Assembly: GCA_024758765.1 (NCBI GenBank)
Contig: CP101406.1
Span: forward strand, 3,162,001-3,226,000
From: Mycobacterium sp. SVM_VP21
GTDB taxonomy: Bacteria; Actinomycetota; Actinomycetes; Mycobacteriales; Mycobacteriaceae
Length of the DNA: 64,000 nucleotides
Reading direction: 5' to 3'
Shown here: positions 39,121 through 48,761 of the stretch, one piece after another
Layout of the letters: every line of letters starts with the position of its first letter
How positions within the stretch are numbered: position 1 is the first letter of the stretch
The notes under the pieces: model-generated
Seen by the model: only the letters and a program-made list of their open reading frames with translations
Databases searched by the model: none
Told to the model about the DNA's origin: nothing
Position numbers and translations under genes: made by a program

Positions 39121-40341
39121 ATGACCATGGGGACAGACCAGATCGGCCTGCGCCTGTTCGACGACGCGTGCATTCAGGACCCCTATCCGCTGTACGAACG
39201 GATGCTCGCCGCGGGACCAGTGCACCCGATCGGCGACTCCGGCTTCTACGCGGTCTGCGGCTGGGACGCGGTCACCGAAGCCGTCGCGCGGGCGGAAGAC
39301 TTCTCCTCGAACCTGACCGGGACCATGCTGTACCAGCCGGATGGCACGGTGGGCACCTTTGAGATGGACGGCCTCGGTGGGCCCACCCAGGTGCTGGCCA
39401 CCGCCGACGACCCGGCGCACGCCGCGCACCGCAAGATGCTGGTGCCACAGCTGGCGGCCAAGCGCATCCGCGCCGTCGAGCCGTTCATCGCCGAGACGAT
39501 GGATCGGCTGTGGCACGACGGGGTCCGCGGTGGACGCATCGAGTGGATGAGCGCCGTCGCCAATCGGCTTCCGATGATGATCGTGACGCGGCTGATCGGT
39601 GTTCCCGACGAGGACGTCGATCAGCTGGTGGCCTGGAGCTATACGGGCACCCAACTGTTGGAGGGGCTGGTCGACTCCGACGATCTGGCCGCCGCGGGTG
39701 TCGCCGTCGTGGAGCTCGCCGGCTACATCAGCGATCACTTCGGGCGGGCCGCGCTCGATCCCCGTGACAATCTGCTCGGCGACCTGGCCGTCGCCTGCGC
39801 CTCCGGGGCCCTCGACACCGTCACCGCCCAGGTCATGATGATCACCCTGTTCAGCGCCGGCGGCGAATCGACGGCATCGCTGATCGGTTCGGCCGCCTGG
39901 GCTTTGGCGACGCGCCCGGAGATTCAGCGTCGGGTTCGCGAGTCACCGGAACTGATCGGCCCGTTCCTCGAAGAGGTGTTGCGGTGCGAGTCGCCGTTTC
40001 GCGGTCACTACCGGCACGTCCGGCGCGACACCAGCCTCGGCGGGGTGGACCTGCCGGCCGGATCACGCCTGCTGCTGCTGTGGGGCGCAGCCAACCGGGA
40101 CCCGTCACGCTACGCCGAGCCGAGCGAATTCCGCTTGGACCGTCCACCGCAAAGTCACCTGGCCTTCGGCAAGGGCGCGCATTTCTGCGTCGGCGCCGCC
40201 CTGGCGCGCCTGGAGGCCAGGATCGTGATCGGCGAACTGCTGGCACGCACCGCACACCTAGGCGTCGGCGAGGCCGGCCGTTGGCTGCCCAGCCTGCTGG
40301 TGCGGCGGCTCAAGCACCTGGAGCTCACAGCGATCGGCTGA
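39121..40341 (+). CDS. Cytochrome P450, CYP144-like
   Basis: 406-aa soluble P450. Heme loop FGKGAHFCVGAALAR with Cys356, ExxR as EEVLR (about 284-288), I-helix AGGEST. QDPYPLYERM, FYAVCGWDAV and VLATADDPAHA resemble M. tuberculosis CYP144A1 as I remember it, so it is probably a CYP144 member; substrate is unknown for that family. ATG 39121 is used, though an in-frame start at 39085 exists. The 3' end overlaps the convergent acyl-CoA dehydrogenase by 17 bp. Confidence 0.9.
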   Translation: MTMGTDQIGLRLFDDACIQDPYPLYERMLAAGPVHPIGDSGFYAVCGWDAVTEAVARAEDFSSNLTGTMLYQPDGTVGTFEMDGLGGPTQVLATADDPAHAAHRKMLVPQLAAKRIRAVEPFIAETMDRLWHDGVRGGRIEWMSAVANRLPMMIVTRLIGVPDEDVDQLVAWSYTGTQLLEGLVDSDDLAAAGVAVVELAGYISDHFGRAALDPRDNLLGDLAVACASGALDTVTAQVMMITLFSAGGESTASLIGSAAWALATRPEIQRRVRESPELIGPFLEEVLRCESPFRGHYRHVRRDTSLGGVDLPAGSRLLLLWGAANRDPSRYAEPSEFRLDRPPQSHLAFGKGAHFCVGAALARLEARIVIGELLARTAHLGVGEAGRWLPSLLVRRLKHLELTAIG

Positions 40342-41485
40342 TGATCTCCTTCATGATCTCGCTGGTGCCGCCGTAGATCCGGTTCACCCGCGAACCGGTG
40401 TACATGTTGGCGATCGGGTATTCGGCCATGTAGCCGTAGCCGCCGAAGATCTGCAGGCACTTGTCGACCACCTGATCGGATTTCTCCGCGGCGAACAGTT
40501 TGGCCATCGACGCGGTCATCGGATCGTTCTTGCCGCCGACGTACTGGCTGATCGCGTAGTCGACCAGGGTCTTGATCGCGAGCGTGTCCGTCTTGCATTC
40601 GGCCAGCACGAATTTGGTGTGCTGAAAGTTGCCGATCGGCCGGCCGAATGCCTCACGCTCCTTGGAGTAGCGGATGGCCTCCAGCACCGCCGCCTCGGCC
40701 AGCGCCGCGCACAGCGTCCCGATGATCAGCCGCTCCCGGGCCAACTGGTCCATCAGCTGATAGAACCCCAGCCCCTCCTGCTCCCCGAGCAGGTTGGCCA
40801 CCGGCACCCGCATGTCGGTGAAGAACAGCTCCCGGGTGTCCTGGCCGTGCTGGCCGATCTTCTGCAACACCCGCCCACGTTCGAAGCCAGCCAGTCCGTT
40901 GGTCTCGGCGACGATCAGCGACACCCCGGCCGCCCCCTGGGACGGGTCGGTCTTGGCGACGATCACCAGCAGATCGCAGTGGGTCCCGTTGGAGATGAAC
41001 GTCTTCGAGCCGTTGATGACGTAGTGGTCGCCGTCGCGCACCGCGCTGGTGCGCACCGACTGTAGATCCGAGCCGGTCCCCGGCTCCGTCATCGCGATGG
41101 CCAGCACCGCCTCGCCGCTGATGACCTTGGGCAGCCAGCGTTTGCGTTGCTCGTCGTTGCCGTAGGCATACAGGTAATGCGCCACGATCGGTGAATGCAC
41201 CGAGAAGCCGAAGCATTGGTCGTGGGCGTAGACCAATTCTTCCTGGACCACCGAGTGCATGGCGTAGTCGCCGCCGGCTCCGCCGAACTCCTCGGGCAGA
41301 TCCAGTCCCAGCAGCCCGGCGTCGCCGGCCTTGTTCCAGAATTCGCGGTCTACGCCGTGTTGGGCGACCCAGCGCTCCTGATGCGGGGTGGCCTCCTTGC
41401 GCAGGAACTCCGCGGCGTGCTTGCGCAGTTCGCGGTGCTGGTCGGTCTCCCAGAACGGGCGGTAATCGGGGAACAGTTGCGACAT
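40325..41485 (-). CDS. Acyl-CoA dehydrogenase (FadE, long-chain type)
   Basis: 386 aa from ATG 41485. FAD-binding AIAMTEPGTGSDLQSVRT and FISNGTHCD, C-terminal GGYGYMAEYPIANMY and RIYGGTSEIMKEII, which carries the catalytic base region of long-chain type acyl-CoA dehydrogenases. Oxidises acyl-CoA to trans-2-enoyl-CoA. The IS607 element ends within 60 bp of its start, so its native promoter has been replaced or separated. Confidence 0.92.
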   Translation of the reverse strand: MSQLFPDYRPFWETDQHRELRKHAAEFLRKEATPHQERWVAQHGVDREFWNKAGDAGLLGLDLPEEFGGAGGDYAMHSVVQEELVYAHDQCFGFSVHSPIVAHYLYAYGNDEQRKRWLPKVISGEAVLAIAMTEPGTGSDLQSVRTSAVRDGDHYVINGSKTFISNGTHCDLLVIVAKTDPSQGAAGVSLIVAETNGLAGFERGRVLQKIGQHGQDTRELFFTDMRVPVANLLGEQEGLGFYQLMDQLARERLIIGTLCAALAEAAVLEAIRYSKEREAFGRPIGNFQHTKFVLAECKTDTLAIKTLVDYAISQYVGGKNDPMTASMAKLFAAEKSDQVVDKCLQIFGGYGYMAEYPIANMYTGSRVNRIYGGTSEIMKEIISRSL

Positions 41486-41494
41486 CCCCGGATG

Positions 41495-41570
41495 GTAGCC
41501 GTTGCCTTTTGGTGAGCGAATGTGAGTTCGCTTCGTCATTAGGCAGCCTCGCCTTTTGGTGAGGCGGTCC
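41495..41570 (-). ncRNA. Candidate omega-RNA / right-end region of the TnpB element
   Basis: On the minus strand, past the TnpB C-terminus, two hairpins are visible: GCCTC...GAGGC around ACCAAAAGGC, and GCGAA-CTCACA-TTCGC, followed by a second TCACCAAAAGGC. TnpB guide RNAs derive from the 3' end of tnpB and the right element end, with the guide in the flank. If so, the guide would be the sequence just inside the fadE leader. Position only; no covariance evidence. Confidence 0.3.
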
Positions 41571-42999
41571 CAGTCTGATCCACTCGGCGGTGGTGCTGGG
41601 TTGACGCTTCGCGGCCTGCGGCGTCGCCCGCGAGCGCGGGTTCGGTCTCACACGTGGCTCCACGTCCTGCCACCGGGCCACTCCCGGCGGGACTCTGTTC
41701 ACCCAACTGTGTGGGCACGCCGAGTCGGGCGAGGTTGATCGCAGCACCCAGATCACGGTCGATCTGTTTACCGCATTCGTCACACTGAAAGACTCGATCG
41801 GCCAGGGTGAGGTTTGACTTTCGCCTCCCGCAAGCCGTGCACGTCTTCGATGACGGATAAAACCGGTCGGCTTCCACCAGATGACTGCCGTACCAACGAC
41901 TTTTGTAGACCAGCATACGCCGGATTTCAGCGAGGGCAGCATCAGCCAGGGCCCGATTGAGGCCGCGCTTGCGAGCCCCGCCCGCGGCTCGCATGCCCGC
42001 AGCGTTGAGGGTCTCCACCACCACGACATCGTGCTGCTGCGCCAAGGTGGTGGTTGCCTTGTGCAGGACGTCGCGGCGCACCGCCGCGGCATGGGCGTGT
42101 ATGCGGCCGATGCGGGCCTGCGTGCGCCGCCACCGCTTCGACGGCTGCTGGCGAGCCCGGGTCTGCGCGTCATACGGGCCACGTTGGCGGGCGGCCCGAC
42201 GCTGCAGGGCGCGCAACCGCGATTGCGCCGCGCTCAATGACTTCGGTGCAGCAATGCGCGCGACTTCCAGGCCCTCGGGTGTCGCAACTACCAGCAGACT
42301 GTCGGCCTTCACCCCAACGTCGACACCGACCACTGCATGTGCCGAATGGCGTGCGTGTGCAGGCCTCGCTTTGGCTTCGACGATGGCTTGCAGTGCGCAG
42401 TACCAGCGCCCGGCACTGTCTTGGCGCACGGTGGCGGACAAGATCCGCGCCGTCCCGGCCTCAATCCGGCGGGCCAGCTTACGGGTCGATTCATGCGTCC
42501 GGACCGCGCCCAGTCGCGGCAACGTGACATGGCGACGGTCCGCCTCAATCCGGATGACTCCGGTCGTGAAGCGCACCGACCTCGGCGCCCGAGCCGATTT
42601 GAACCGGGGAAACCCGACCGCCCGGCCGGCGCGCCGGCCACGCCGTGACGACGACCAGGCGTCCAACCCACGGGCCAACCCATCCAGGCCAGTGTTGTAG
42701 GCCTCCTTGGAGTTCTCGCCCCACCACGGCGCACACAACGCCTTGCGCTGATTCCAGACCTTGCGCAGCGCCGGCAACGACCACCCCAGCACCGGGGTCA
42801 ACTCAGAGTCAGCCATGCCGTAGCTGCGCTCGGCTGCCCGCTGGTGCATCACCGCCTTCACCAACGCCAACATGTGATTATGCGCAAACCGCGCCGCACC
42901 AGCATGAGACGCCAACGCCCGCAACTGAGTTGGCGTGGGATCTAACGCAAACCGGTAGGCCTGCGCCGTCCGCCCCTGCGGAATCTCGAACCTAGCCAT
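41539..42999 (-). CDS. tnpB: TnpB, RNA-guided endonuclease of an IS607-type element
   Basis: 486 aa from ATG 42999. RuvC-like triad D227 (VGVDVGVK), E329 (VVVVETLN) and D414/D416 (QIDRDLGAAIN), with a zinc ribbon C387/C390/C406/C409 (CTAC, CDEC). Full length, so probably active. An 80-residue low-complexity tail follows the last motif. TnpB proteins are ancestors of Cas12 and cut DNA under an omega-RNA. ATG overlaps the end of the tnpA relic. Confidence 0.9.
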   Translation of the reverse strand: MARFEIPQGRTAQAYRFALDPTPTQLRALASHAGAARFAHNHMLALVKAVMHQRAAERSYGMADSELTPVLGWSLPALRKVWNQRKALCAPWWGENSKEAYNTGLDGLARGLDAWSSSRRGRRAGRAVGFPRFKSARAPRSVRFTTGVIRIEADRRHVTLPRLGAVRTHESTRKLARRIEAGTARILSATVRQDSAGRWYCALQAIVEAKARPAHARHSAHAVVGVDVGVKADSLLVVATPEGLEVARIAAPKSLSAAQSRLRALQRRAARQRGPYDAQTRARQQPSKRWRRTQARIGRIHAHAAAVRRDVLHKATTTLAQQHDVVVVETLNAAGMRAAGGARKRGLNRALADAALAEIRRMLVYKSRWYGSHLVEADRFYPSSKTCTACGRRKSNLTLADRVFQCDECGKQIDRDLGAAINLARLGVPTQLGEQSPAGSGPVAGRGATCETEPALAGDAAGREASTQHHRRVDQTGTASPKGEAA

Positions 43000-43586
43000 C
43001 AGCGACAGCCTCAACATGTTTGGTGGCGGTGACCGCTCGCATCGCTCGGTTCCGTGCGCCACGGTGGCCGTACAGGCGTGCGCACATCGAGGTGAGCACC
43101 TCGATCATGCGGTCCACCAGTTCGACGGTGTTCTCGCCCGGGCCGGCGACGATGCCCTTGCGGCGTTGCGCGGACAACGGGGCTTCGAGGTACTCAACCC
43201 CGAAGCGCACCAACCGGTCGCCGTGTTCCACGACCACCACTGAAGCAGACGGGTCCGACAGAACGCTGCGCAGCTTCGAACGCTTCCCGTTCAGCCCTGA
43301 CCCGACCTCGGTAGCGACTTCGCCAACCACATACCCGTTCGAGGTGGCCTAGTCAGCCAGTCGTGCGACCTCTCGGTCCAGATCTGGTCGCTGATCAAGC
43401 GACGAAACCCGCGCAAATATGCGTATATCGGACTGTACGATCGACCTGCTGGGCCACCGGAGCATCGACTCAGATCGTCCCCGACGCCGACCGGCGAACA
43501 GGCACCGGCATCTGGCCCTCACGCAACCACCGGTAGGCAGTCTGAGGGTGCTCACCGCTCGCGAGCGCCCACTCAGCCAACTTCAC
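42992..43586 (-). pseudogene. tnpA: Serine-recombinase transposase TnpA (IS607), decayed
   Basis: Read from GTG 43586 (KLAEWALASGEHPQTAYRWL, a helix-turn-helix start). A TGA interrupts after RRSASGTI. A frameshift precedes ARVSSLDQRPDLDREVARLA, which holds the catalytic Ser region. A TAG then stands where Trp belongs, followed by ATSNGYVVGEVATEVGSG and the intact C-terminal LTSMCARLYGHRGARNRAMR. Two nonsense codons and one frameshift mean no active enzyme. Confidence 0.88.
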
Positions 43587-43660
43587 TAACTCGCCAAAAC
43601 GCACATTCGATCACGAACACTCACATTTGGCCGAGCAGTACAGGGCCCCCGGGGCGAACC

Positions 43661-44779
43661 TCAGACCGCGCCGAGGACGCGCTGCGGACTTCCCGAATAG
43701 GCACTCAGCGGACGGATCAGCGCGTTGGACGCGGTCTGCTCGATGATGTGCGCGGTCCACCCGGTGATGCGGCTCATCACGAACAGCGGGGTGAACATCG
43801 GGATGTCGAAGCCCATCAGGTAGTAGGCCGGCCCGGTCGGGAAGTCCAGGTTGGGCTTGATGCCGGTGGCGGCGAACATCTCGGCCTCCAGGATCTGGTA
43901 GATGTCCAACCAGCGCTGGCCGCCGCGGGCAGCCGCGACCCGTTCCAACGCGGCCTTCATGGTCGGCACCCGGGAGTCGCCGTGCTTGTACACCCGGTGG
44001 CCGAAGCCCATCACCTTGTCCTTGCGGGACAGCTTGCCGTGCAGCCACTCCGCGGCGTTGGCCGGCTCACCGATCTCGATCATGTCGTGCATGACCGCCT
44101 CGTTGGCTCCACCGTGCAGCGAGCCCTTGAGCGCGCCGATGGCCGCGGTGACCGCGCTGTAGATGTCGGACTGGGTGGAGGTGACCACCCGGGCGGCGAA
44201 GGTGGACGCGTTGAAGCTGTGCTCGGCGTACAGCGTCATGGACTGCTCGAATGCCTGCACGATCACCGGCTCGGGCACCTCACCGAAGCACATCCGCAGG
44301 AAGTTCTCGGAGTAGCCCAGATGGCTGTGCGGCGCGATCGGGTCCAGACCGCGCCGGCGGCGCATGTCCGCGGCCACGATCGTCGGCAGCACCGCGAACA
44401 TCCGCAGCGCCTTGGCGAAGTTTGCCGACTCGGAGGGGTCGTCCTCTTCGGCGTCCTCGGCGCCCAGGTAGCTGATCGCGGTGCGTACCACGTCCATCGG
44501 GTGGCAGTTCTCCGGGAGCTTTTCCACCAGCGACAGCAGCGACCGGTCGGCCCGCCGCGCCGCCCGCTCACGCTGGCAGAACAGCGCCAGCTCGGCGTCG
44601 GTCGGCAGCTCACCGTGCCAAAGCAGGTAGGCGACCTGCTCGAAGCTGCAGTGCGCGGCCAGATCCTGCACGGGATAGCCGCGGTAGGTCAGCGAGTTGG
44701 TCTCCGGAACCACCTTGGAGATCGAGGTGGTGTCGACGACGACGCCCGCGAGTCCCTTACGAATTTCCGCAGTGGTCAC
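43661..44779 (-). CDS. prpC: 2-Methylcitrate synthase
   Basis: 372 aa. Condenses propionyl-CoA and oxaloacetate (also acts as citrate synthase). Catalytic His and Asp in GSLHGGANEAVM, MGFGHRVYKHGD and LDFPTGPAYYLMG. The ATG overlaps the prpB stop by 4 bp. Third gene of prpDBC; counterpart of Rv1131 (gltA1/prpC). Confidence 0.96.
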   Translation of the reverse strand: MTTAEIRKGLAGVVVDTTSISKVVPETNSLTYRGYPVQDLAAHCSFEQVAYLLWHGELPTDAELALFCQRERAARRADRSLLSLVEKLPENCHPMDVVRTAISYLGAEDAEEDDPSESANFAKALRMFAVLPTIVAADMRRRRGLDPIAPHSHLGYSENFLRMCFGEVPEPVIVQAFEQSMTLYAEHSFNASTFAARVVTSTQSDIYSAVTAAIGALKGSLHGGANEAVMHDMIEIGEPANAAEWLHGKLSRKDKVMGFGHRVYKHGDSRVPTMKAALERVAAARGGQRWLDIYQILEAEMFAATGIKPNLDFPTGPAYYLMGFDIPMFTPLFVMSRITGWTAHIIEQTASNALIRPLSAYSGSPQRVLGAV

Positions 44780-45693
44780 CGTCTGCCTCCTTGAATGGTG
44801 AAGTTGAAGATGTCGTCGTCAAACTGGTTGTACTCGGCGTAACGCAGCAACTCGTAGAGCCGACTGCGGTGCTGCATCTGATCCAGAAACCCGGATTGTG
44901 TTCCGGCCGTGTCGATCTCCCGCAGCCCGACTTCGACGGCGAACATCGCCAGCCGCAGTGTGGTGACGGGATAGATCACGGCGTTGTAGCCGAGGTCGGT
45001 CAGTTGAGCGGCGGTGAGCAGCTCCGATTTGCCGAACTCGGTCATGTTGGCCAGCAGCGGGACATCGACTGCGGCGCGGAACTGTTCGAAGTCATCCGGC
45101 CCGCGTAGGGCTTCGGTGAAGATCAGGTCCGCCCCGGCGTCGGCGTAGGCCTTGGCCCGGTCGATCGCGGACGAAAGCCCTTCGATACCGGCGGCATCGG
45201 TGCGAGCGCAGATGATGAAGTTCGGATCCCGGCGTGCGGCGACCGCGGCTCGCAGCCGCTTGACCATCTCGCTCGCCGGTACCACGGCCTTGCCATCGAG
45301 GTGCCCGCACCGCTTGGGGTTGACCTGGTCCTCAAGGTGACAGCCGGCCAGCCCGGCGTCTTCAAGCGCCGTGATGGTGCGGGCGGCACTCATCGGCTCG
45401 CCGAAGCCGGTGTCGGCGTCGATGAAGGTCGGTAGGTCGGTGGCGGCGGCGATCTGCGCGCCGCGCCCGGCCACCTCGGTCAGCGTGGTCAGCCCGATGT
45501 CTGGCAGCCCCAGATCGGCCGAGAGCACCGCACCGGAGACGTAGACGCCCTCGAAGCCGATCTCGGCAACCAGCTTGGCGACCAGGGGCGAGAACGCCCC
45601 CGGGAGCCGTTGCAGCCGACCGGATTGCAGCCCGGCCCGAAAGTCCGCCCGCTTGTCTGCCGGGACCGCGGCTGACCCGAGCAGCCCACTCAC
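44776..45693 (-). CDS. prpB: 2-Methylisocitrate lyase
   Basis: 305 aa. Splits 2-methylisocitrate to pyruvate and succinate. The catalytic loop is [11 protein letters not shown] and the metal site [11 protein letters not shown], with EDQ of [11 protein letters not shown]. tuberculosis lacks a dedicated prpB and uses isocitrate lyase, so its presence suggests an environmental species. Overlaps prpD and prpC by 4 bp each. Confidence 0.96.
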   Translation of the reverse strand: MSGLLGSAAVPADKRADFRAGLQSGRLQRLPGAFSPLVAKLVAEIGFEGVYVSGAVLSADLGLPDIGLTTLTEVAGRGAQIAAATDLPTFIDADTGFGEPMSAARTITALEDAGLAGCHLEDQVNPKRCGHLDGKAVVPASEMVKRLRAAVAARRDPNFIICARTDAAGIEGLSSAIDRAKAYADAGADLIFTEALRGPDDFEQFRAAVDVPLLANMTEFGKSELLTAAQLTDLGYNAVIYPVTTLRLAMFAVEVGLREIDTAGTQSGFLDQMQHRSRLYELLRYAEYNQFDDDIFNFTIQGGRR

Positions 45694-47195
45694 CGGAAGA
45701 TCCCGTCGGGCGTCGCCGGCGCCTGGCCCAGCACCTTGGGCTCGACGACAATGTTGAGTTCGCCGAGCTGAGCACCGGAAAGCCCCGCTAGACCTTCTGC
45801 GGCGGCGAGGAACCGTTCCTGCTCGGCCGTGGTCACCACGCCCTCGGCGAGCTCGGTGAACTTGGCGATGTACTGCTTGCGTTCGAACGGCCGGGCACCC
45901 AGCGGATGGGCGTCGGCGATCGCCAGCTCGTCGGAGATGACTTCCCCACTGGCCATGGTGATCTCGGCGCGCGCCCCGAAGGCCTTCTCATTCGGGTCGG
46001 TCGAGTGGTAGCGCCGGGTCCACTCCGGGTCCTCGACCGTGGAGATCTTGCGCCACAACGCGATGGTCTCGGGACGGTGCGCACGCTCCGGGGAGTACGA
46101 CCGCACGTGGTGCCAGCTGCCGTCCTCCAGGGCGACGGCGAAGATGTACATCACCGAGTGGTCCAGGGTCTCCCGCGAGGCGTCGGGGTCGAACTTCTGC
46201 GGGTCGCCGGAGCCGGTGCCGATCACGTAGTGGGTGTGGTGGCTGGTGTGCAGCTTGATCGTGGCCACCTGGCTCAGGTCGCCGACCCGCTCCCGCAGCC
46301 GCTTGGCCAGGTCGATCAGCGCCTGGCTCTGGTATTCCGCGGAGTATTCCTTGGTGTAGGTGTCCAGGATGGCGCGCTTGGCCTCGCCGGGTCCGGGCAG
46401 CGGCACCTGGTAGGTGTGGTCTTTGCCCGACAGCATCCAGGCGATGACGCCGTCCTCGCCCTCCCAGATCGGGGCCGGTGCGCCCTCACCGCGCATCGCC
46501 CGGTCCACGGCCTCGATGCCGACCTTGCCGGCCCAAGCCGGCGCGTAGGCCTTCCAGCTGGAGATCAGGCCCTTGCGGGACTGACGGGTGGCGGTGGTCA
46601 GGTGCAGCGCCTGGCCGACCGCCTGGTAGATGATCTCGGGGTCCAGCCGCAGCATGGTGCCGATTCCGGCTGCCACCGACGGGCCGAGGTGCGCGACGTG
46701 GTCGATCTTGTGCTCGTGCAGGCAGATGCCCTTGACCAGGTCGACCTGGATCTCGTAGGCGGTGGCCAGGCCGCGGATCAGGTCGGCGCCGGAGAGGCCG
46801 AGCTGCTGGGCGACCGCCACCAGCGGCGGGATGTTGTCGCCGGGGTGCGAGTACTCCGCAGCCAGGAAGGTGTCGTGGAAGTCCAGTTCGCGCACCGCAG
46901 TGCCGTTGGCCCAGGCGGCCCACTCAGCGGAGTAGCTGCCCTCGATGCCGAAGACGGCAGCGCCTGGCTTCGATGGGTGCGCCTGAGCCTGCCTGCGGGC
47001 CACCGTCACCGGCCGACGCAGTACCGATGCCGCACTGACCGACGCGTTGTCGATGATCCGGTTGATCACCATTGCCGCGGTGTCGTCGGGAACGGCCACC
47101 GGGTCGGCGGCCACCTGTGCGATCTTCCAGGCGAGGTGCTCGGAGCGGGGGAAGTCATCGGCACTGCGGCGGGTCTTCACGTCATGTAGCTGCAT
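45690..47195 (-). CDS. prpD: 2-Methylcitrate dehydratase
   Basis: 501 aa from ATG 47195. MmgE/PrpD family enzyme turning 2-methylcitrate into 2-methylaconitate/2-methylisocitrate. [19 protein letters not shown] and [18 protein letters not shown] are diagnostic. First gene of the operon; divergent from prpR with a 120-bp shared promoter region. Confidence 0.96.
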   Translation of the reverse strand: MQLHDVKTRRSADDFPRSEHLAWKIAQVAADPVAVPDDTAAMVINRIIDNASVSAASVLRRPVTVARRQAQAHPSKPGAAVFGIEGSYSAEWAAWANGTAVRELDFHDTFLAAEYSHPGDNIPPLVAVAQQLGLSGADLIRGLATAYEIQVDLVKGICLHEHKIDHVAHLGPSVAAGIGTMLRLDPEIIYQAVGQALHLTTATRQSRKGLISSWKAYAPAWAGKVGIEAVDRAMRGEGAPAPIWEGEDGVIAWMLSGKDHTYQVPLPGPGEAKRAILDTYTKEYSAEYQSQALIDLAKRLRERVGDLSQVATIKLHTSHHTHYVIGTGSGDPQKFDPDASRETLDHSVMYIFAVALEDGSWHHVRSYSPERAHRPETIALWRKISTVEDPEWTRRYHSTDPNEKAFGARAEITMASGEVISDELAIADAHPLGARPFERKQYIAKFTELAEGVVTTAEQERFLAAAEGLAGLSGAQLGELNIVVEPKVLGQAPATPDGIFR

Positions 47196-47273
47196 GTTCC
47201 ACACCCTACGCACGACAGGTAAACACCGATATGCATGGGAAATGCGTATTAATGCGTCCTAAGTTGGCCGGAA

Positions 47274-47289
47274 TTGCGAACCTTGCGAA
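47274..47289. promoter_or_regulatory. Candidate PrpR operator
   Basis: TTGCGAA-CC-TTGCGAA, a direct repeat in the prpD-prpR gap, close to the TTTGCAAA-type sites of PrpR/RamB regulators. A second pair, AATGCGT at 47241-47247 and 47251-47257, lies nearer prpD. Confidence 0.45.
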
Positions 47290-47315
47290 TGCATCCGCAG
47301 GTTACGCTGCAACAC

Positions 47316-48761
47316 ATGGCACCCACCACTACCCGGACCTTCGCCGGGGCCCGGCTGCGACGCCTGCGCGAGGAGCGCGGACTGACCCAGGTGGCACTGG
47401 CACGCGCGCTGAACCTGTCGACCAGCTACGTCAACCAGCTCGAGAATGACCAGCGGCCGATCACCGTGCCGGTGTTGCTGGCGCTGACCGACCGGTTCAG
47501 CCTGCCCGCGCAGTACTTCTCCGGGGACGCCGATGCCCGGCTGGTGGCCGACCTGCGCGACATGTTCACCGCAACCGCCGGCGAACACGCCGCCAGCGAC
47601 AGTCAGATCGAGGAACTCGTCGCGCGGATGCCCGATATCGGCAACAGCCTGCTGACCATGCATCGCCAGCTGCGCGGTGCGACCGAGGAATTGGAGTCCT
47701 ATCGGTCACAGATCTCCGGCGACTCGGCGCAGTCGGTGGCTCGGCCCATGCCGTTCGAGGAGGTCCGCGACTTCTTCTACGACCGCAACAACTACATCGG
47801 TGAGCTCGACAATGCCGCCGAGAAGCTATTCGTCGAGACCGGGATGCGCTTCGGCGGCTTGGATATTCAGCTGTCGACGCTGATGGCCGAGCGATTCGAC
47901 ATCACCGTGGCGATCGTCGACGACCTGCCGACGGGAACGAAGCGGGTCTTCGACCCGGCGACTCGGGTGCTGCGCATCGCGCATTGGCTGCTGGCGGGTC
48001 AGCGGGCCTTCCAGATCGCCACCCAACTGGCGCTGCTCACCCAACAGGAGCTGATGTCGGACATTGTCGCGCAAGACCAATCGTTGAGCCCAGAGTCCCG
48101 CGATGTCGCCAAGATCGGGTTGGCCAACTACTTCGCCGGAGCGTTCCTGTTGCCGTATCGGCAGTTTCAGCGTTCCGCCACCGACCTGCGCTATGACATC
48201 GACCTGTTGGGGCGCCGCTTCGAGGTCGGTTTCGAGACGGTGTGCCATCGCCTGTCGACCCTGCAACAACCCGGCCGGCGCGGGGTGCCGTTCATCTTCG
48301 TGCGTACCGACAAGGCGGGAAACATCTCGAAGCGCCAGTCCGCCACCGCGTTTCACTTCAGCCGGGTCGGTGGCAGCTGTCCGCTGTGGGTGGTGCACGA
48401 CGCGTTCAGCCAACCGGGCCGGATCGTCACCCAGGTGGCGCAGATGCCCGACGGCCGCAAGTACTTCTGGATCGCCACCACCACGCCACCCGAGGGGCGC
48501 GGCTATCTGGGGCAGCACAAGACTTTCGCCGTCGGACTGGGGTGCGATCTAGCGCATGCCGACAAGCTGGTGTACTCCACCGGCGTCGCCCTCAATGACG
48601 ACGCCACCGTGGTACCGATCGGTGCGGGTTGCAAGATCTGCGAGCGCGAGGCGTGCCCGCAGCGGGCATTTCCGTTTCTGGGCCGGCGGGTCGTCGTCGA
48701 CGAGAACGCCGGCAGCGGGCTGCCCTACTCGCCGGTCGTGTCGGTTCCGGCCGGACGGTAG
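47316..48761 (+). CDS. prpR: Propionate-metabolism regulator PrpR
   Basis: 481 aa from ATG 47316. XRE-type helix-turn-helix at 10-65 (RLRRLREERGLTQVALARAL, STSYVNQLENDQRP), DUF955 (ImmA/IrrE-like) middle and DUF2083 C-terminal domain. The Cys cluster CKICEREACPQR with an upstream GGSCPLW supplies four Cys likely to bind [4Fe-4S]. It binds propionyl-CoA and activates the methylcitrate genes in mycobacteria. Divergent from prpDBC; its 3' end overlaps the convergent DoxX gene by 37 bp. Confidence 0.95.
   Translation: MAPTTTRTFAGARLRRLREERGLTQVALARALNLSTSYVNQLENDQRPITVPVLLALTDRFSLPAQYFSGDADARLVADLRDMFTATAGEHAASDSQIEELVARMPDIGNSLLTMHRQLRGATEELESYRSQISGDSAQSVARPMPFEEVRDFFYDRNNYIGELDNAAEKLFVETGMRFGGLDIQLSTLMAERFDITVAIVDDLPTGTKRVFDPATRVLRIAHWLLAGQRAFQIATQLALLTQQELMSDIVAQDQSLSPESRDVAKIGLANYFAGAFLLPYRQFQRSATDLRYDIDLLGRRFEVGFETVCHRLSTLQQPGRRGVPFIFVRTDKAGNISKRQSATAFHFSRVGGSCPLWVVHDAFSQPGRIVTQVAQMPDGRKYFWIATTTPPEGRGYLGQHKTFAVGLGCDLAHADKLVYSTGVALNDDATVVPIGAGCKICEREACPQRAFPFLGRRVVVDENAGSGLPYSPVVSVPAGR

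Larger units (their letters stand above)
41503..43610 (-). mobile_element. IS607-family insertion element, transposase dead
   Basis: About 2.1 kb with serine-recombinase tnpA (decayed) followed by tnpB, overlapping by 8 bp as in IS607 elements. No terminal inverted repeats, as expected. Ends are approximate: an AATGTGAG element appears near both borders in opposite orientation (41511 area and 43620 area). It sits between prpC and fadE. Confidence 0.75.

Noticed and set aside
40653..42182. 509-codon minus-strand frame spanning tnpB and fadE
   Set aside because: Out of frame with both genes; both real frames have full family signatures.
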